From: Sphingobacteriales bacterium 50-39
Lineage (GTDB): Bacteria > Bacteroidota > Bacteroidia > Chitinophagales > Chitinophagaceae
Assembly (NCBI GenBank): GCA_001898505.1
Contig: MKTZ01000001.1
Coordinates: 868,001 to 932,000 of the forward strand
Direction: 5' to 3'
DNA length: 64,000 nucleotides
A program made the position numbers and the translations under genes. Each line of letters opens with the position of its first letter. Positions within the stretch are counted from its first letter, which is position 1. The notes beneath the pieces are model-generated. The model was not told where the DNA came from. It saw only the letters and a list, made by a program, of their open reading frames with translations, and ran no database searches. Positions 36,254 through 44,979 of this stretch are shown here, in pieces.

Positions 36254-37600
36254 CTATTGCACTATCAACTGACCGCTGCCGGGTATGGGTTGGCCATCGC
36301 TGGTGAGCTGCAGCCAATACAGTCCGGGGATCGACGGTGGCGTAATGGATGCCCGTCCTGCCTGAACCCGTATGGAAATGGTGCGGCCAATGCCGGCTGT
36401 GTTATAAATGGACAGAGAGTAGCTTCCGTCATGGGGCGCTTGTAATGTAAGGCGCTGTCCCTGATGCGTCATGGTAGGGAAGACACGCCATTTAGGGATG
36501 GACGCCGGATCATCGGGGCGGGGTGCGGGTGAAGCAGGCGGCAGTGCCAGCACCACATATGACCCCGTCTGAAATACCGTGTTTACGGCCACAAGGTCCA
36601 GACCGCCGCCGGCGGCTTCTGTAGTATTGGTGGGGTAGACCGAGGTATTGCTGAGATCGAGCAATTGTGCGCTGGTGGGAGAGGCGATGCCATCCGGACC
36701 CAGCAGCGCGTATCCATAGAGAGACTGCCCGGATGTGATCCCCAGGTCGGCGAAGGAATAAAATACCCCACCTATTTCCTGGTTGACATTGGAAGAAGCC
36801 AGCAAATACTGGTCACCGGCGTCCTTTCGCATGACATAGCAGGCAAACTGTTTGTTGCCATTGGCTGTAGTGGGGTGTCCCCAACTACCATTATTAGATC
36901 CATTGCCAGCCACACAGATCTTTACTGACCCGAAGCCACTTGGGTTGCCCTGGGCATCCAGGCTGGTGATGGCTACAATGCGGAACGGGTCGTGCTGATA
37001 ATTGTTGCCTCTGTCGAGAATGGCAAAACCTGCCTGGCTTGGGGATGCGGTATTGAGGCCTGTCGGGAAAATTACATCCACGCGTTCGACGTTGTTTTGA
37101 TCTCCATCGCCATTGCCGGTGTTGGTAAATATATTGTCAGTGCCCTGGTTGAGCATGCCTGCCGCCAGGAGGTTCTCCATCGTATCGATATAAGGAGGTT
37201 TGAAATTCAATGTAGCTGGTGAAGGGCAAGCCGTAGCGCTGGAGGCAGTGGTCTCCATGTACACGAGGTTGCGTGGCCCTGTCACTTGAGCGTTGTTGAC
37301 CCTGCGTAATTTGACGATGGAGGAAGCAGCCGGTGCTACCAGATAAGTGCTGCCATTGGCATTAAAGCTGTTGAGTTTGTATTGGTTTGATGTGCCGTTG
37401 CTGAAAGTGTAAGTATAGGAGGTGACGCTGCAACTGCCGAATGCGCCAGAACCTGCGGCGGGCCTGGCAGCGTAGGAATTGACGGAGCTGGCGGCACTCT
37501 GGTAGCCGGCAGAAAAAGAAGTGATGGGGGATTGGGCTTTGAGGGGCCCGTTGTGTATAAATAGGAGAAACACCAGGAGGGTGTGTAGACGTGATTTCAT
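36254..37600 (-). CDS. Secreted protein with type IX secretion C-terminal domain
   Basis: A 448-residue secreted protein: N-terminal signal (LHTLLVFLLFIHNGPLKAQ), a beta-rich, Asn/Ser/Thr-rich body with a cysteine pair in GSCSVTSYTY and further Cys in TACPSPATLNF and ICVAGNGSNNG, and a final 75 residues typical of the type A T9SS sorting domain (WRVFPTMTHQGQRLTL, then YSLSIYNTAG, PGLYWLQLTSDGQ, GQLIV). The body resembles surface or adhesin-like proteins but no catalytic family was recognised. It is divergent from the GH127 gene with a 232-base gap. Confidence 0.85.
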   Translation of the reverse strand: MKSRLHTLLVFLLFIHNGPLKAQSPITSFSAGYQSAASSVNSYAARPAAGSGAFGSCSVTSYTYTFSNGTSNQYKLNSFNANGSTYLVAPAASSIVKLRRVNNAQVTGPRNLVYMETTASSATACPSPATLNFKPPYIDTMENLLAAGMLNQGTDNIFTNTGNGDGDQNNVERVDVIFPTGLNTASPSQAGFAILDRGNNYQHDPFRIVAITSLDAQGNPSGFGSVKICVAGNGSNNGSWGHPTTANGNKQFACYVMRKDAGDQYLLASSNVNQEIGGVFYSFADLGITSGQSLYGYALLGPDGIASPTSAQLLDLSNTSVYPTNTTEAAGGGLDLVAVNTVFQTGSYVVLALPPASPAPRPDDPASIPKWRVFPTMTHQGQRLTLQAPHDGSYSLSIYNTAGIGRTISIRVQAGRASITPPSIPGLYWLQLTSDGQPIPGSGQLIVQ

Positions 37601-37832
37601 TGGTATTGGATTCTCGAAGCAAAGTAATGCGGGTCCGACGCTCCGCCAAGACCCATTTTGTGGCTTTAAATAAATGCGAAATCCGGGGATAAGGTTTTTA
37701 CTTAGGTATGGATAATTTTCGTGAATTTCCGGTCAATAATCAGGAAGGACGGGAATACTATGGCTGTTACATTTGAGAGGCTGCAATTTTTGACAAGGGA
37801 GCTATTATTAAAATGTATTACATAGACATAAA

Positions 37833-40175
37833 ATGAAATATTGCCTGTTTTTTCTGTTGGCGTTAGGGGTATCGGGTGCTTATTCCCAATCGTATGTTCC
37901 CGGGTATGGTAACCGTGGTATGAAAGTCGCGCCACAAGTGCCTGTGGAAGCGTATCCTTTTGATCTGAAGGATGTGCGGCTGCTGGATGGACCTTTTAAG
38001 GAAGCCATGGAGGCAGATGCCCGCTATCTTTTACAAGTAGAGCCCGATAGGTTACTATCCGACTTCAGGATACATTCCGGGCTGGAGGCGAAGGGAAAGA
38101 AATATGGGGGATGGGAGTCTTCGGGGCTTGCGGGTCATACGTTGGGGCATTATCTCTCGGCCTGTGCGATGGAGTATGCTTCTACCGGCGATGTAAGATA
38201 TCTGCAGCGGGTAAATTATATCGTCGACGAGCTGCAGGTCTGTCAAACCGCGCGAAAGACCGGGTATATAGGCGCCATTCCCAGGGAAGACAGTCTTTGG
38301 ATGGAGGTGTCGGCCGGCAAGATACGCAGCAGGGGGTTCGATCTGAATGGAGGATGGTCGCCCTGGTACACCGTACATAAGGTGATGGCAGGACTGCTGG
38401 ACGCGTATTTATATTGTGACAACGTCAAGGCGTTACAGGTTGAAAAAGGGATGGCTGACTGGACCGGGTCCATCGTAGGCCATCTGAGCGACTCGCTGGA
38501 CCAGCGGATGCTGGCTTGTGAATATGGCGGTATGAATGAGGTGCTGGTCAATACGTATGCCATCACAGGAGATAAAAAGTATCTTGACCTGTCGTATAAG
38601 TTCCATGACAAGCGTATACTGGATTCGTTGTCCATGGGGCTGGATAATCTGCCCGGGAAGCATTCCAATACACAAATACCAAAGGTCATCGGTTGTGCGC
38701 GACGTTACGAGCTGACGGGGGATGAGAAGGATAAGACTATAGCGGAATTCTTCTGGCGCACCGTTGTGAATGACCATTCCTATGCCACCGGCGGGAACAG
38801 CAACTATGAGTATCTGGGCGCTGCGCGGAAATTGAACGACTATCTCACCGACAATACTACCGAGACCTGTAATACGTACAATATGCTGAAGCTGACAAGG
38901 CATTTGTTTGCGTTGCATCCCAGCGCAGGGTTGATGGACTATTATGAAAAGGCGTTGTACAATCATATCCTGGCCTCCCAGAACCATGAGGATGGCATGA
39001 TGTGCTATTTCGTGCCTTTGCGTATGGGAACGAAGAAAGAATACAGTGATCAGTTCCATACTTTTACCTGCTGTGTCGGGTCGGGTATGGAGAATCACGT
39101 GAAATATGGAGAGAGCATTTATTTCAGGGGGAAGGATGGGGGATTGTATGTCAATCTTTTTATTCCGTCCCGTCTGAGCTGGAAGGAGAAAGGGGTTACT
39201 ATCGAGCAGCGGACCCAGCTTCCTGCGGGAGACAGTGTATTGCTGACCATGGGTGTGGTCAAGCCAGTGGCCTTTACGCTGCGGATACGGAAACCTTACT
39301 GGGCCGGGAATGTGCGGGTGCTGGTAAATGGGAAGGAAGTGAAAATGGGGGAAGAGGAGGGGTATATTACTGTCCGGAGAACGTGGAATAATAAAGACAG
39401 GATATTGGTCCGGCTGCCTGAGTCCTTCCATACCGAGTCGATGCCGGACAATGCGGACAGGGTCGCGTTGTTCTATGGGCCGGTGTTGCTGGCGGGGATT
39501 TTTGGGAATACGGAGCCTGATCCATCGAGGGGAGTGCCGGTGCTGGTGACGAGCGAAAGTGACCCTAACAAATGGGTGAAGCGGGATGGGCTTGTCTTTC
39601 ATACCAATAGCGTTGGGCAGCCGGCGGATGTAGAGCTGATCCCCTTCAATCGTACGAAGAGTGAATATTATTCCGTCTATTGGGACCGATTTACTCCCGA
39701 GGGCTGGGCAGTGCGGCAGGATCAATACAGGGAGGAAAAGAGAAAGCAGCAGGAGATGGAGGACCGGACGGTGGACCGGATGCGGCTGGGAGAGATGCAG
39801 CCTGAGCGGGATCATTCCTTCACGGGAGAAGAACTGGAAACAGGGGAAGAGCACGGGCAGAAATGGCGTTCGGCGGAGAGGGGTGGTAATTTTAGCTTTG
39901 TCATGAAGGTGGATTCTTCAACGGGGAATACGTTGATATGCTCATACTGGGGTTCGGATCACCGGGGGCGCATATTCAATATCCAGATAGATGGGCAGAC
40001 GATTGCCACGCAGGATCTCAACGGATTTAAGGAAAGTAAGTTCTATGACGTGAAATATTCCGTTCCGCAGGAGCTGGTGAAGGGAAAGAAGACAGTGACC
40101 GTGAGGTTTGCGGCTAAGAGTGCCGGTAATTCGGTGGGGCCAATTTATGGGACGATCAGGATGGTGAGGGAATGA
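37833..40175 (+). CDS. GH127 beta-L-arabinofuranosidase-like enzyme (DUF1680)
   Basis: A 780-residue secreted enzyme. Signal peptide (about 1-19), then the GH127 start FDLKDVRLLDGPFKEAMEAD and GGWESSGLAGHTLGHYLSA. The zinc/cysteine site is complete: E344 and C346 in ETCNTYN and C413-C414 in FTCCVGSGMENH, at spacings like the characterised Bifidobacterium enzyme, in which a cysteine is the nucleophile. A C-terminal beta domain (about 670-780, IQIDGQTIATQDL) is of the DUF6805 kind. It likely removes beta-L-arabinofuranose from plant glycans or hydroxyproline-linked arabinans, which is notable beside a hydroxyproline-type gene cluster. Confidence 0.93.
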   Translation: MKYCLFFLLALGVSGAYSQSYVPGYGNRGMKVAPQVPVEAYPFDLKDVRLLDGPFKEAMEADARYLLQVEPDRLLSDFRIHSGLEAKGKKYGGWESSGLAGHTLGHYLSACAMEYASTGDVRYLQRVNYIVDELQVCQTARKTGYIGAIPREDSLWMEVSAGKIRSRGFDLNGGWSPWYTVHKVMAGLLDAYLYCDNVKALQVEKGMADWTGSIVGHLSDSLDQRMLACEYGGMNEVLVNTYAITGDKKYLDLSYKFHDKRILDSLSMGLDNLPGKHSNTQIPKVIGCARRYELTGDEKDKTIAEFFWRTVVNDHSYATGGNSNYEYLGAARKLNDYLTDNTTETCNTYNMLKLTRHLFALHPSAGLMDYYEKALYNHILASQNHEDGMMCYFVPLRMGTKKEYSDQFHTFTCCVGSGMENHVKYGESIYFRGKDGGLYVNLFIPSRLSWKEKGVTIEQRTQLPAGDSVLLTMGVVKPVAFTLRIRKPYWAGNVRVLVNGKEVKMGEEEGYITVRRTWNNKDRILVRLPESFHTESMPDNADRVALFYGPVLLAGIFGNTEPDPSRGVPVLVTSESDPNKWVKRDGLVFHTNSVGQPADVELIPFNRTKSEYYSVYWDRFTPEGWAVRQDQYREEKRKQQEMEDRTVDRMRLGEMQPERDHSFTGEELETGEEHGQKWRSAERGGNFSFVMKVDSSTGNTLICSYWGSDHRGRIFNIQIDGQTIATQDLNGFKESKFYDVKYSVPQELVKGKKTVTVRFAAKSAGNSVGPIYGTIRMVRE

Positions 40176-40177
40176 AG

Positions 40178-41056
40178 CTATTCCACGTGCTGGAAATAGC
40201 TTTCGACGTAGTCGCTGGGTGATTTGCGGGTAACGCTTTTGAACACCCGATTGAAGTTGGTGATGCTGTTGAACCCACAGTTATAAGCCACGGTAGCGAT
40301 GCTGTCGTAATGCCCATCTGTCAGCTTCTTACAGGCCTCGTTGATGCGCACTTCATTGAGGAAGGAGACGAAAGTGTGCATGGTATGTTTCTTAAAATAG
40401 CGGCAGAAGGCCTGAGGGGTCATATGGGCCTGTTTGGCGGCATCTTCCAGCGTGATGGGTTTATCATACTGCTGCATGATGAAATTATAGATGGCGCCGA
40501 TGCGGATACCTTCATGCTCGCTGTAGGTGGCCGGCTGCGTACAGGATGAGAGCGGCAGCAATTCCTGGAAGCTGCTAAGCGTTTTCAGGAGCTCGATAAA
40601 ATGGATGAGCTGATCGACGCCGGTACTGTTCTGTATTACCAGCATTTTATTGGATATCTCGGTGACGTGCTGAGGCGGTACTTTGAACCCGGGCTGCTGG
40701 TTCGACAGGAAGTTCTTTACACTTTTTACTTCGGGAAGTTCGAAGAAGGAGTCGAGGTTGCCCTTTGCGTTAAAGAAGATATTCAGGGTTTGGACCTTTT
40801 TACGGCTCTTGGGTGCGAAATAGGAAGGGTCGCTCTTAAAGATATGGGGGAGGTTGGCTCCCAACCAATAGATCTCATTCGAGCGGAAAGTATGCATGTT
40901 ATTCTCCGCCACCAAGGTTCCTTCACCCTGCTGGATCCAGGTGAGCTGGATCTCTTCATGACGATGGAGGTGGGGATAAAAATGCGGCAATACATCTTTC
41001 TGCACAATAACGGTCTTGTCGTGCGGAACCGGGATGGTGAATTGCAATACTTTCAT
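40178..41056 (-). CDS. AraC-family transcriptional regulator
   Basis: A 292-residue regulator from the ATG at 41056 (MKVLQFTIPVPHD). The N-terminal cupin sensor has HLHRHEEIQLTWIQQGEG and GANLPHIFKSDPSYF; the C-terminal pair of HTH motifs includes ITLEDAAKQAHMTPQAFCRYFKKH and DSIATVAYNCGFNSITNFNRVF. It is divergent from the D-amino-acid oxidoreductase, the usual arrangement for a local activator, with repeated sites between them (41094-41144). Its stop is three bases from the GH127 stop, so those genes converge tightly. Confidence 0.92.
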   Translation of the reverse strand: MKVLQFTIPVPHDKTVIVQKDVLPHFYPHLHRHEEIQLTWIQQGEGTLVAENNMHTFRSNEIYWLGANLPHIFKSDPSYFAPKSRKKVQTLNIFFNAKGNLDSFFELPEVKSVKNFLSNQQPGFKVPPQHVTEISNKMLVIQNSTGVDQLIHFIELLKTLSSFQELLPLSSCTQPATYSEHEGIRIGAIYNFIMQQYDKPITLEDAAKQAHMTPQAFCRYFKKHTMHTFVSFLNEVRINEACKKLTDGHYDSIATVAYNCGFNSITNFNRVFKSVTRKSPSDYVESYFQHVE

Positions 41057-41093
41057 ACATCGAATATAGGCATTTCCCAAATATTACCATGAA

Positions 41094-41144
41094 GGGGTCA
41101 AAATGGGGCAAAAAGTGGTTAAAATAATGCTATATGAGGTCAAA
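41094..41144. promoter_or_regulatory. Direct repeats, possible AraC operator
   Basis: Three related sites lie in the divergent gap: GGGGTCAAAA at 41094, GGGGCAAAAA at 41105 and GAGGTCAAA at 41136. The first two are 11 bases apart (one helical turn) and the third 31 bases further on (about three turns), so all face the same side of the DNA. Confidence 0.4.
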
Positions 41145-41185
41145 TACCATGCAGCGGGGATTGGGGTGTATCGGTAATTTTGAAG

Positions 41186-42439
41186 ATGGAAAATGTCATC
41201 GTAGCCGGGGGCGGGATCATTGGACTAAGCTCCGCATACTACTTACAACAGGCTGGATATAATGTTACCGTGCTCGATAGATCCGACTTCCTGGACAATT
41301 GCTCCTATGGCAACTGTGGTTATGTGTGTCCCAGTCATTTTATTCCTTTGGCAACTCCTGGTATCGTGAAGCAGGGATTGAAATGGATGTTGAATTCTCA
41401 AAGTCCCTTTTATGTGCAGCCCCGGCTGAGCAGGTCGTTGATCGACTGGGGTCTGAAATTTATGAAAAGCGCCACGAAGGAGCATGTGGAGCGGTCTGCT
41501 GTGCCCCTGCGGGATATTGCATTATTGAGCCAGCAGGAATACGAGCAGGCGTGGTTCAAACAACCCGTATTCGATGTTGCCTATGAGCATAAGGGACTGC
41601 TGGAGATATTCCAGACGCCCGAGGCGGCGGAGCATGCCCATCATACTGTGGAGAAGGCGCATGATCTGGGGCTGGACGCCACCTTGTTGAACTACGACGA
41701 GATGCAGGCCAGGGAGCCGCATACACGGATAAATGGGCTGGGGGCTATTTTCTTCAAATGCGATGCGCATCTGTATCCCAACCGGCTGATGCAGGTGCTG
41801 ATCGGCCTGCTGCGGGAGAGGGGTGTGAATCTTGTACCAAATGAGGAAGTGCTGCGATTCGAGACGGCGAATGGCGCTGTCAGGCGAGTGATCACGTCGA
41901 AGCATGCGTATACCGCCGATGCGGTGGTGCTGGCTACGGGATCCTGGAGCAGAGAAGTAGCGGCGCAACTGGGTACAAAGCTGCCGCTGATGCCGGGGCG
42001 TGGTTATTCCATCACGCTGGAGAATTCACCTTATCATGTCAACTATCCTGCCATACTGGTGGAAGGCCGTGCTGCCATTACGCCGATGGATGGAAATAAA
42101 ATAAGGTTTGGGGGGACGATGGAGATCACTTCTACGTCTACACCTCCCCGATATAGCCGTGTGCAGGGTATATTGAATGCCGTGAGGCGGTTTTTTCCGG
42201 AATTCGATGTTCCGATGCCGCCGGCGGAGAAAATATGGTATGGGTACCGGCCCTGTTCGGCGGACGGATTGCCTTTTATCGGCAGGATCAGTAAGTATGA
42301 CAATGTGGTGGTGGCGACGGGCCATTCCATGCTGGGGCTGAGCCTGGGAGCCGGGACCGGGAAGCTGGTGAGTGAATTGGTAGGTAGAAAAACTACCAGC
42401 ATCGACCTGAAGCCATTCGAGGTGGAAAGATTTGGATAA
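41186..42439 (+). CDS. DadA-type FAD-dependent D-amino-acid oxidoreductase, probable hydroxy-D-proline oxidase
   Basis: A 417-residue flavoprotein of the DAO family. The start is the ATG at 41186 (MENVIVAGG); an earlier in-frame TTG at 41180 is unneeded. The FAD-binding motif VIVAGGGIIGLSSAYYLQQAG is N-terminal; later motifs are VVLATGSWSREVAAQLG, PLMPGRGYSI and the C-terminal YRPCSADGLPFIGR and VVVATGHSMLGLSLGAGTGK. Beside a DapA-like lyase, AraC regulator and permease, it fits oxidation of cis-4-hydroxy-D-proline to a pyrroline. Other D-amino acids are possible. Confidence 0.87.
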   Translation: MENVIVAGGGIIGLSSAYYLQQAGYNVTVLDRSDFLDNCSYGNCGYVCPSHFIPLATPGIVKQGLKWMLNSQSPFYVQPRLSRSLIDWGLKFMKSATKEHVERSAVPLRDIALLSQQEYEQAWFKQPVFDVAYEHKGLLEIFQTPEAAEHAHHTVEKAHDLGLDATLLNYDEMQAREPHTRINGLGAIFFKCDAHLYPNRLMQVLIGLLRERGVNLVPNEEVLRFETANGAVRRVITSKHAYTADAVVLATGSWSREVAAQLGTKLPLMPGRGYSITLENSPYHVNYPAILVEGRAAITPMDGNKIRFGGTMEITSTSTPPRYSRVQGILNAVRRFFPEFDVPMPPAEKIWYGYRPCSADGLPFIGRISKYDNVVVATGHSMLGLSLGAGTGKLVSELVGRKTTSIDLKPFEVERFG

Positions 42440-42457
42440 AACAAAATTGACAGAAAC

Positions 42458-42568
42458 ATGAGATTACTATTGCTGAGCTTGTTGTTAACACAGCAAGTTC
42501 TGGTATCAGTGGCTCAGCCTGCCTACCAGCCATCCAGGAGTGAGATGCAGAACAGCAATGAGTTATAA
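42458..42568 (+). CDS. Possible 36-residue secreted peptide or gene remnant
   Basis: A short ATG frame reads MRLLLLSLLLTQQVLVSVAQ then a polar tail rich in Ser, Gln and Asn, ending with TAA. The first 19 residues make a textbook signal peptide with an AQ cleavage end. It is 18 bases after the oxidoreductase stop and 33 before the lyase start. It may be a secreted micropeptide or the leftover 5' end of a deleted secreted enzyme. Confidence 0.35.
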   Translation: MRLLLLSLLLTQQVLVSVAQPAYQPSRSEMQNSNEL

Positions 42569-42601
42569 TTTTCTAATAAATACGTTTTAAAAAGTTTTCT
42601 T

Positions 42602-43540
42602 ATGGCAATTGTTTGGAAAGGAGTGTTTCCCGCGCTCACTACAAAATTTACCGCAAAGGACGAGTTGGATCTTCCTTTATTCGAGAAGAATCTTCGTGTA
42701 CAGTTAGCCTCCGGCGTGGACGGGGTCATCTTAGGCGGTAGTCTTGGCGAGGCCAGCGTGCTGACCTTTGAGGAGAAGGAGCGGCTGGTCAAGTTTGCAA
42801 TAGAGAAAATAGATGGAAAGGCGCCTGTGGTGCTGAATATTGCGGAAGGCGCCACCCGGGATGCGTTGCAACTGGCTGCCGATGCCAAAAAATGGGGCGC
42901 CGAGGGGTTGATGCTGCTGCCTCCCATGCGTTATAAGGCCGACGATCGCGAGACCGTCACCTATTTCAAAACCGTGGCCGACTCGACCGACCTGCCGATC
43001 ATGATCTATAATAATCCTATCGATTATAAGATAGAAGTGACCCTGGACATGTTCGAGGAGTTGCTGGAAGGCTGTCCGAATATCCAAGCTGTGAAGGAGT
43101 CTACCCGGGATGTAACCAATGTCACCCGTCTCATCAACAGATTTGGGGGAAGACTGAAAATACTCTGTGGGGTGGATACTTTGGCCATGGAGGAAATGTT
43201 GTTGGGCGCTGATGGATGGGTTGCGGGGCTGGTATGCGCGTTCCCGGCGGAGACCGTCGCCATCTACCGGCTTGTTAAAGCCGGTCGGATCGAAGAGGCC
43301 CGGGCCATTTATCGTTGGTTTATGCCCGTATTGGAACTGGACATCGTCCCCAAACTGGTTCAATATATCAAGCTGGCCGAAGTGCAGACCGGTATTGGCA
43401 GCGAGTATGTACGTGCGCCCCGTCTCACGTTGGTGGGTAAGGAGCGGGAAAAGGTCCTGAGCATCATTGGGGAATGTGTCGCTACGCGGCCTGCACTGCC
43501 TGACTATCTTTCTATCCAACTCGAAAAAAACTTCGCTTAA
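42602..43540 (+). CDS. DapA-family lyase, probable pyrroline-4-hydroxy-2-carboxylate deaminase
   Basis: A 312-residue aldolase-class I barrel of the DHDPS/NAL family. The carbonyl-binding segment GGSLGEASVLTFEEKERL, Tyr136 in IMIYNNP and the Schiff-base Lys165 in IQAVKEST are all present. True dihydrodipicolinate synthase is unlikely from the context; the pairing with a D-amino-acid oxidoreductase is that of hydroxyproline catabolism, in which this enzyme deaminates the pyrroline to alpha-ketoglutarate semialdehyde. The stop overlaps the permease start (TAATG). The partner dehydrogenase and the epimerase are not in the window. Confidence 0.85.
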   Translation: MAIVWKGVFPALTTKFTAKDELDLPLFEKNLRVQLASGVDGVILGGSLGEASVLTFEEKERLVKFAIEKIDGKAPVVLNIAEGATRDALQLAADAKKWGAEGLMLLPPMRYKADDRETVTYFKTVADSTDLPIMIYNNPIDYKIEVTLDMFEELLEGCPNIQAVKESTRDVTNVTRLINRFGGRLKILCGVDTLAMEEMLLGADGWVAGLVCAFPAETVAIYRLVKAGRIEEARAIYRWFMPVLELDIVPKLVQYIKLAEVQTGIGSEYVRAPRLTLVGKEREKVLSIIGECVATRPALPDYLSIQLEKNFA

Positions 43541-44979
43541 TGTCTAATGCCCCCGCCTCTGAATTCAAACGATCGCTTGGATTGTTGGATGCTACGATGA
43601 TCGTGGTAGGTTCTATGATAGGTTCCGGCATTTTTATCGTCAGCGCCGACATTACCCGAAATGTAGGTTCGGCAGGCTGGCTGCTTCTTGTCTGGATATT
43701 GACCGGCGTGCTGACCCTCATCGCGGCCCTTAGTTATGGGGAGCTTAGTGGTATGTTCCCCAAGGCCGGCGGTCAGTACGTCTATCTGAAAGAGGCATTC
43801 AATCCGTTGACCGGGTTCCTTTTTGGATGGAGCTTTTTCTCCGTCATCCAGGCGGGGTCGATAGCGGCCGTGGGAGTGGCTTTTGGAAAGTTTACTTCGT
43901 ATATCATTCCTGCGCTGGGCGAAAAGCATATACTATTCGATCTGGGGTTTATACAAATATCCGCTGCACAGGTGACTGCTATTGCGCTGATCGTCGTGCT
44001 GACCTATATCAATAGCCGCGGCGTAAAGGAGGGGAAGTGGATACAGACCAGCTTCACGCTGGCGAAGATCATTGCGTTGGCCGGACTGGTGATCTTTGGG
44101 TTTTTGCTGGCGGGCAACCGGCAGATAGCAGCGGCAAACTGGAGTACAGGATTTAAGCTGGAGGGGCTGGATGCTGCCGGGCAGCTTTTGCCTTATGCCG
44201 GACTGGCGGCGCTGGGCGCTATTGCGGGCAGCATGGTCGGCAGTCTCTTCAGCAGCGACTCCTGGAACAACGTTACGTTCATTGCAGGGGAGATCAAGCG
44301 GCCCGAGCGGAACATCGGGTTGAGCCTTTTTCTTGGGACCATGATCGTCACGGCCATTTATGTGGCGACCAATCTGATGTATGTCTATGTACTACCACTC
44401 CATGATATCGCCTTTGCGGAAAATGACAGGGTAGGAGTGGTGGCTTCGCAGCATATTTTTGGCGACAGCGGCACCAAGGTGATAGCTGTGCTGTTGATGG
44501 TCTCCACGTTCGGGTGCAATAATGGGCTGATCCTTTCGGGCGCCAGAGTGTATTATACCATGGCCAGGGACGGCCTTTTTTTCCGGCAGGCTGGCGTACT
44601 GAACAGGAATGCTGTGCCCGGCAAGGCATTGTGGATGCAATGTGTCTGGGCGTCGCTGCTTTGTCTGAGCGGAAAATATGGAGAGCTGCTGGATTATGTC
44701 ATTTTTGTCGTATTGATATTTTATATACTCACCATCATCGGTATTTTCCGTCTGAGGAAGACAAAACCTTATTTACCGAGGCCGTACAAGGCTTTTGGTT
44801 ATCCTGTACTGCCGATGATATACATTGTCCTGGCCAGCTGCATCTGTCTGTTGCTGCTGGTGTACAAGCCAAAGTATACGTGGCCCGGCCTCGGTATCGT
44901 GCTGCTGGGTATTCCTCTTTACTATTTTCTCCGGGACCGGATCATCTCCAACCCCCACCCACACTCCGATATAGGTTGA
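43540..44979 (+). CDS. APC-superfamily amino acid permease
   Basis: A 479-residue membrane transporter with about twelve helices. The first helix motif GSMIGSGIFIVSADI is the classic APC amino-acid binding loop, followed by SYGELSGMFPKAGGQYVYLKE. It overlaps the lyase stop by one base and is likely co-transcribed, so it probably imports hydroxyproline, proline or another amino acid fed into the oxidoreductase. Its 3' end overlaps the RND fusion gene tail to tail by 38 bases. Confidence 0.92.
   Translation: MSNAPASEFKRSLGLLDATMIVVGSMIGSGIFIVSADITRNVGSAGWLLLVWILTGVLTLIAALSYGELSGMFPKAGGQYVYLKEAFNPLTGFLFGWSFFSVIQAGSIAAVGVAFGKFTSYIIPALGEKHILFDLGFIQISAAQVTAIALIVVLTYINSRGVKEGKWIQTSFTLAKIIALAGLVIFGFLLAGNRQIAAANWSTGFKLEGLDAAGQLLPYAGLAALGAIAGSMVGSLFSSDSWNNVTFIAGEIKRPERNIGLSLFLGTMIVTAIYVATNLMYVYVLPLHDIAFAENDRVGVVASQHIFGDSGTKVIAVLLMVSTFGCNNGLILSGARVYYTMARDGLFFRQAGVLNRNAVPGKALWMQCVWASLLCLSGKYGELLDYVIFVVLIFYILTIIGIFRLRKTKPYLPRPYKAFGYPVLPMIYIVLASCICLLLLVYKPKYTWPGLGIVLLGIPLYYFLRDRIISNPHPHSDIG

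Noticed and set aside
41175-41182. TAATTTTG, a match to the -7 box, before the oxidoreductase
   Set aside because: It touches the start codon and lacks a -33 partner, so it is not convincing as the promoter.
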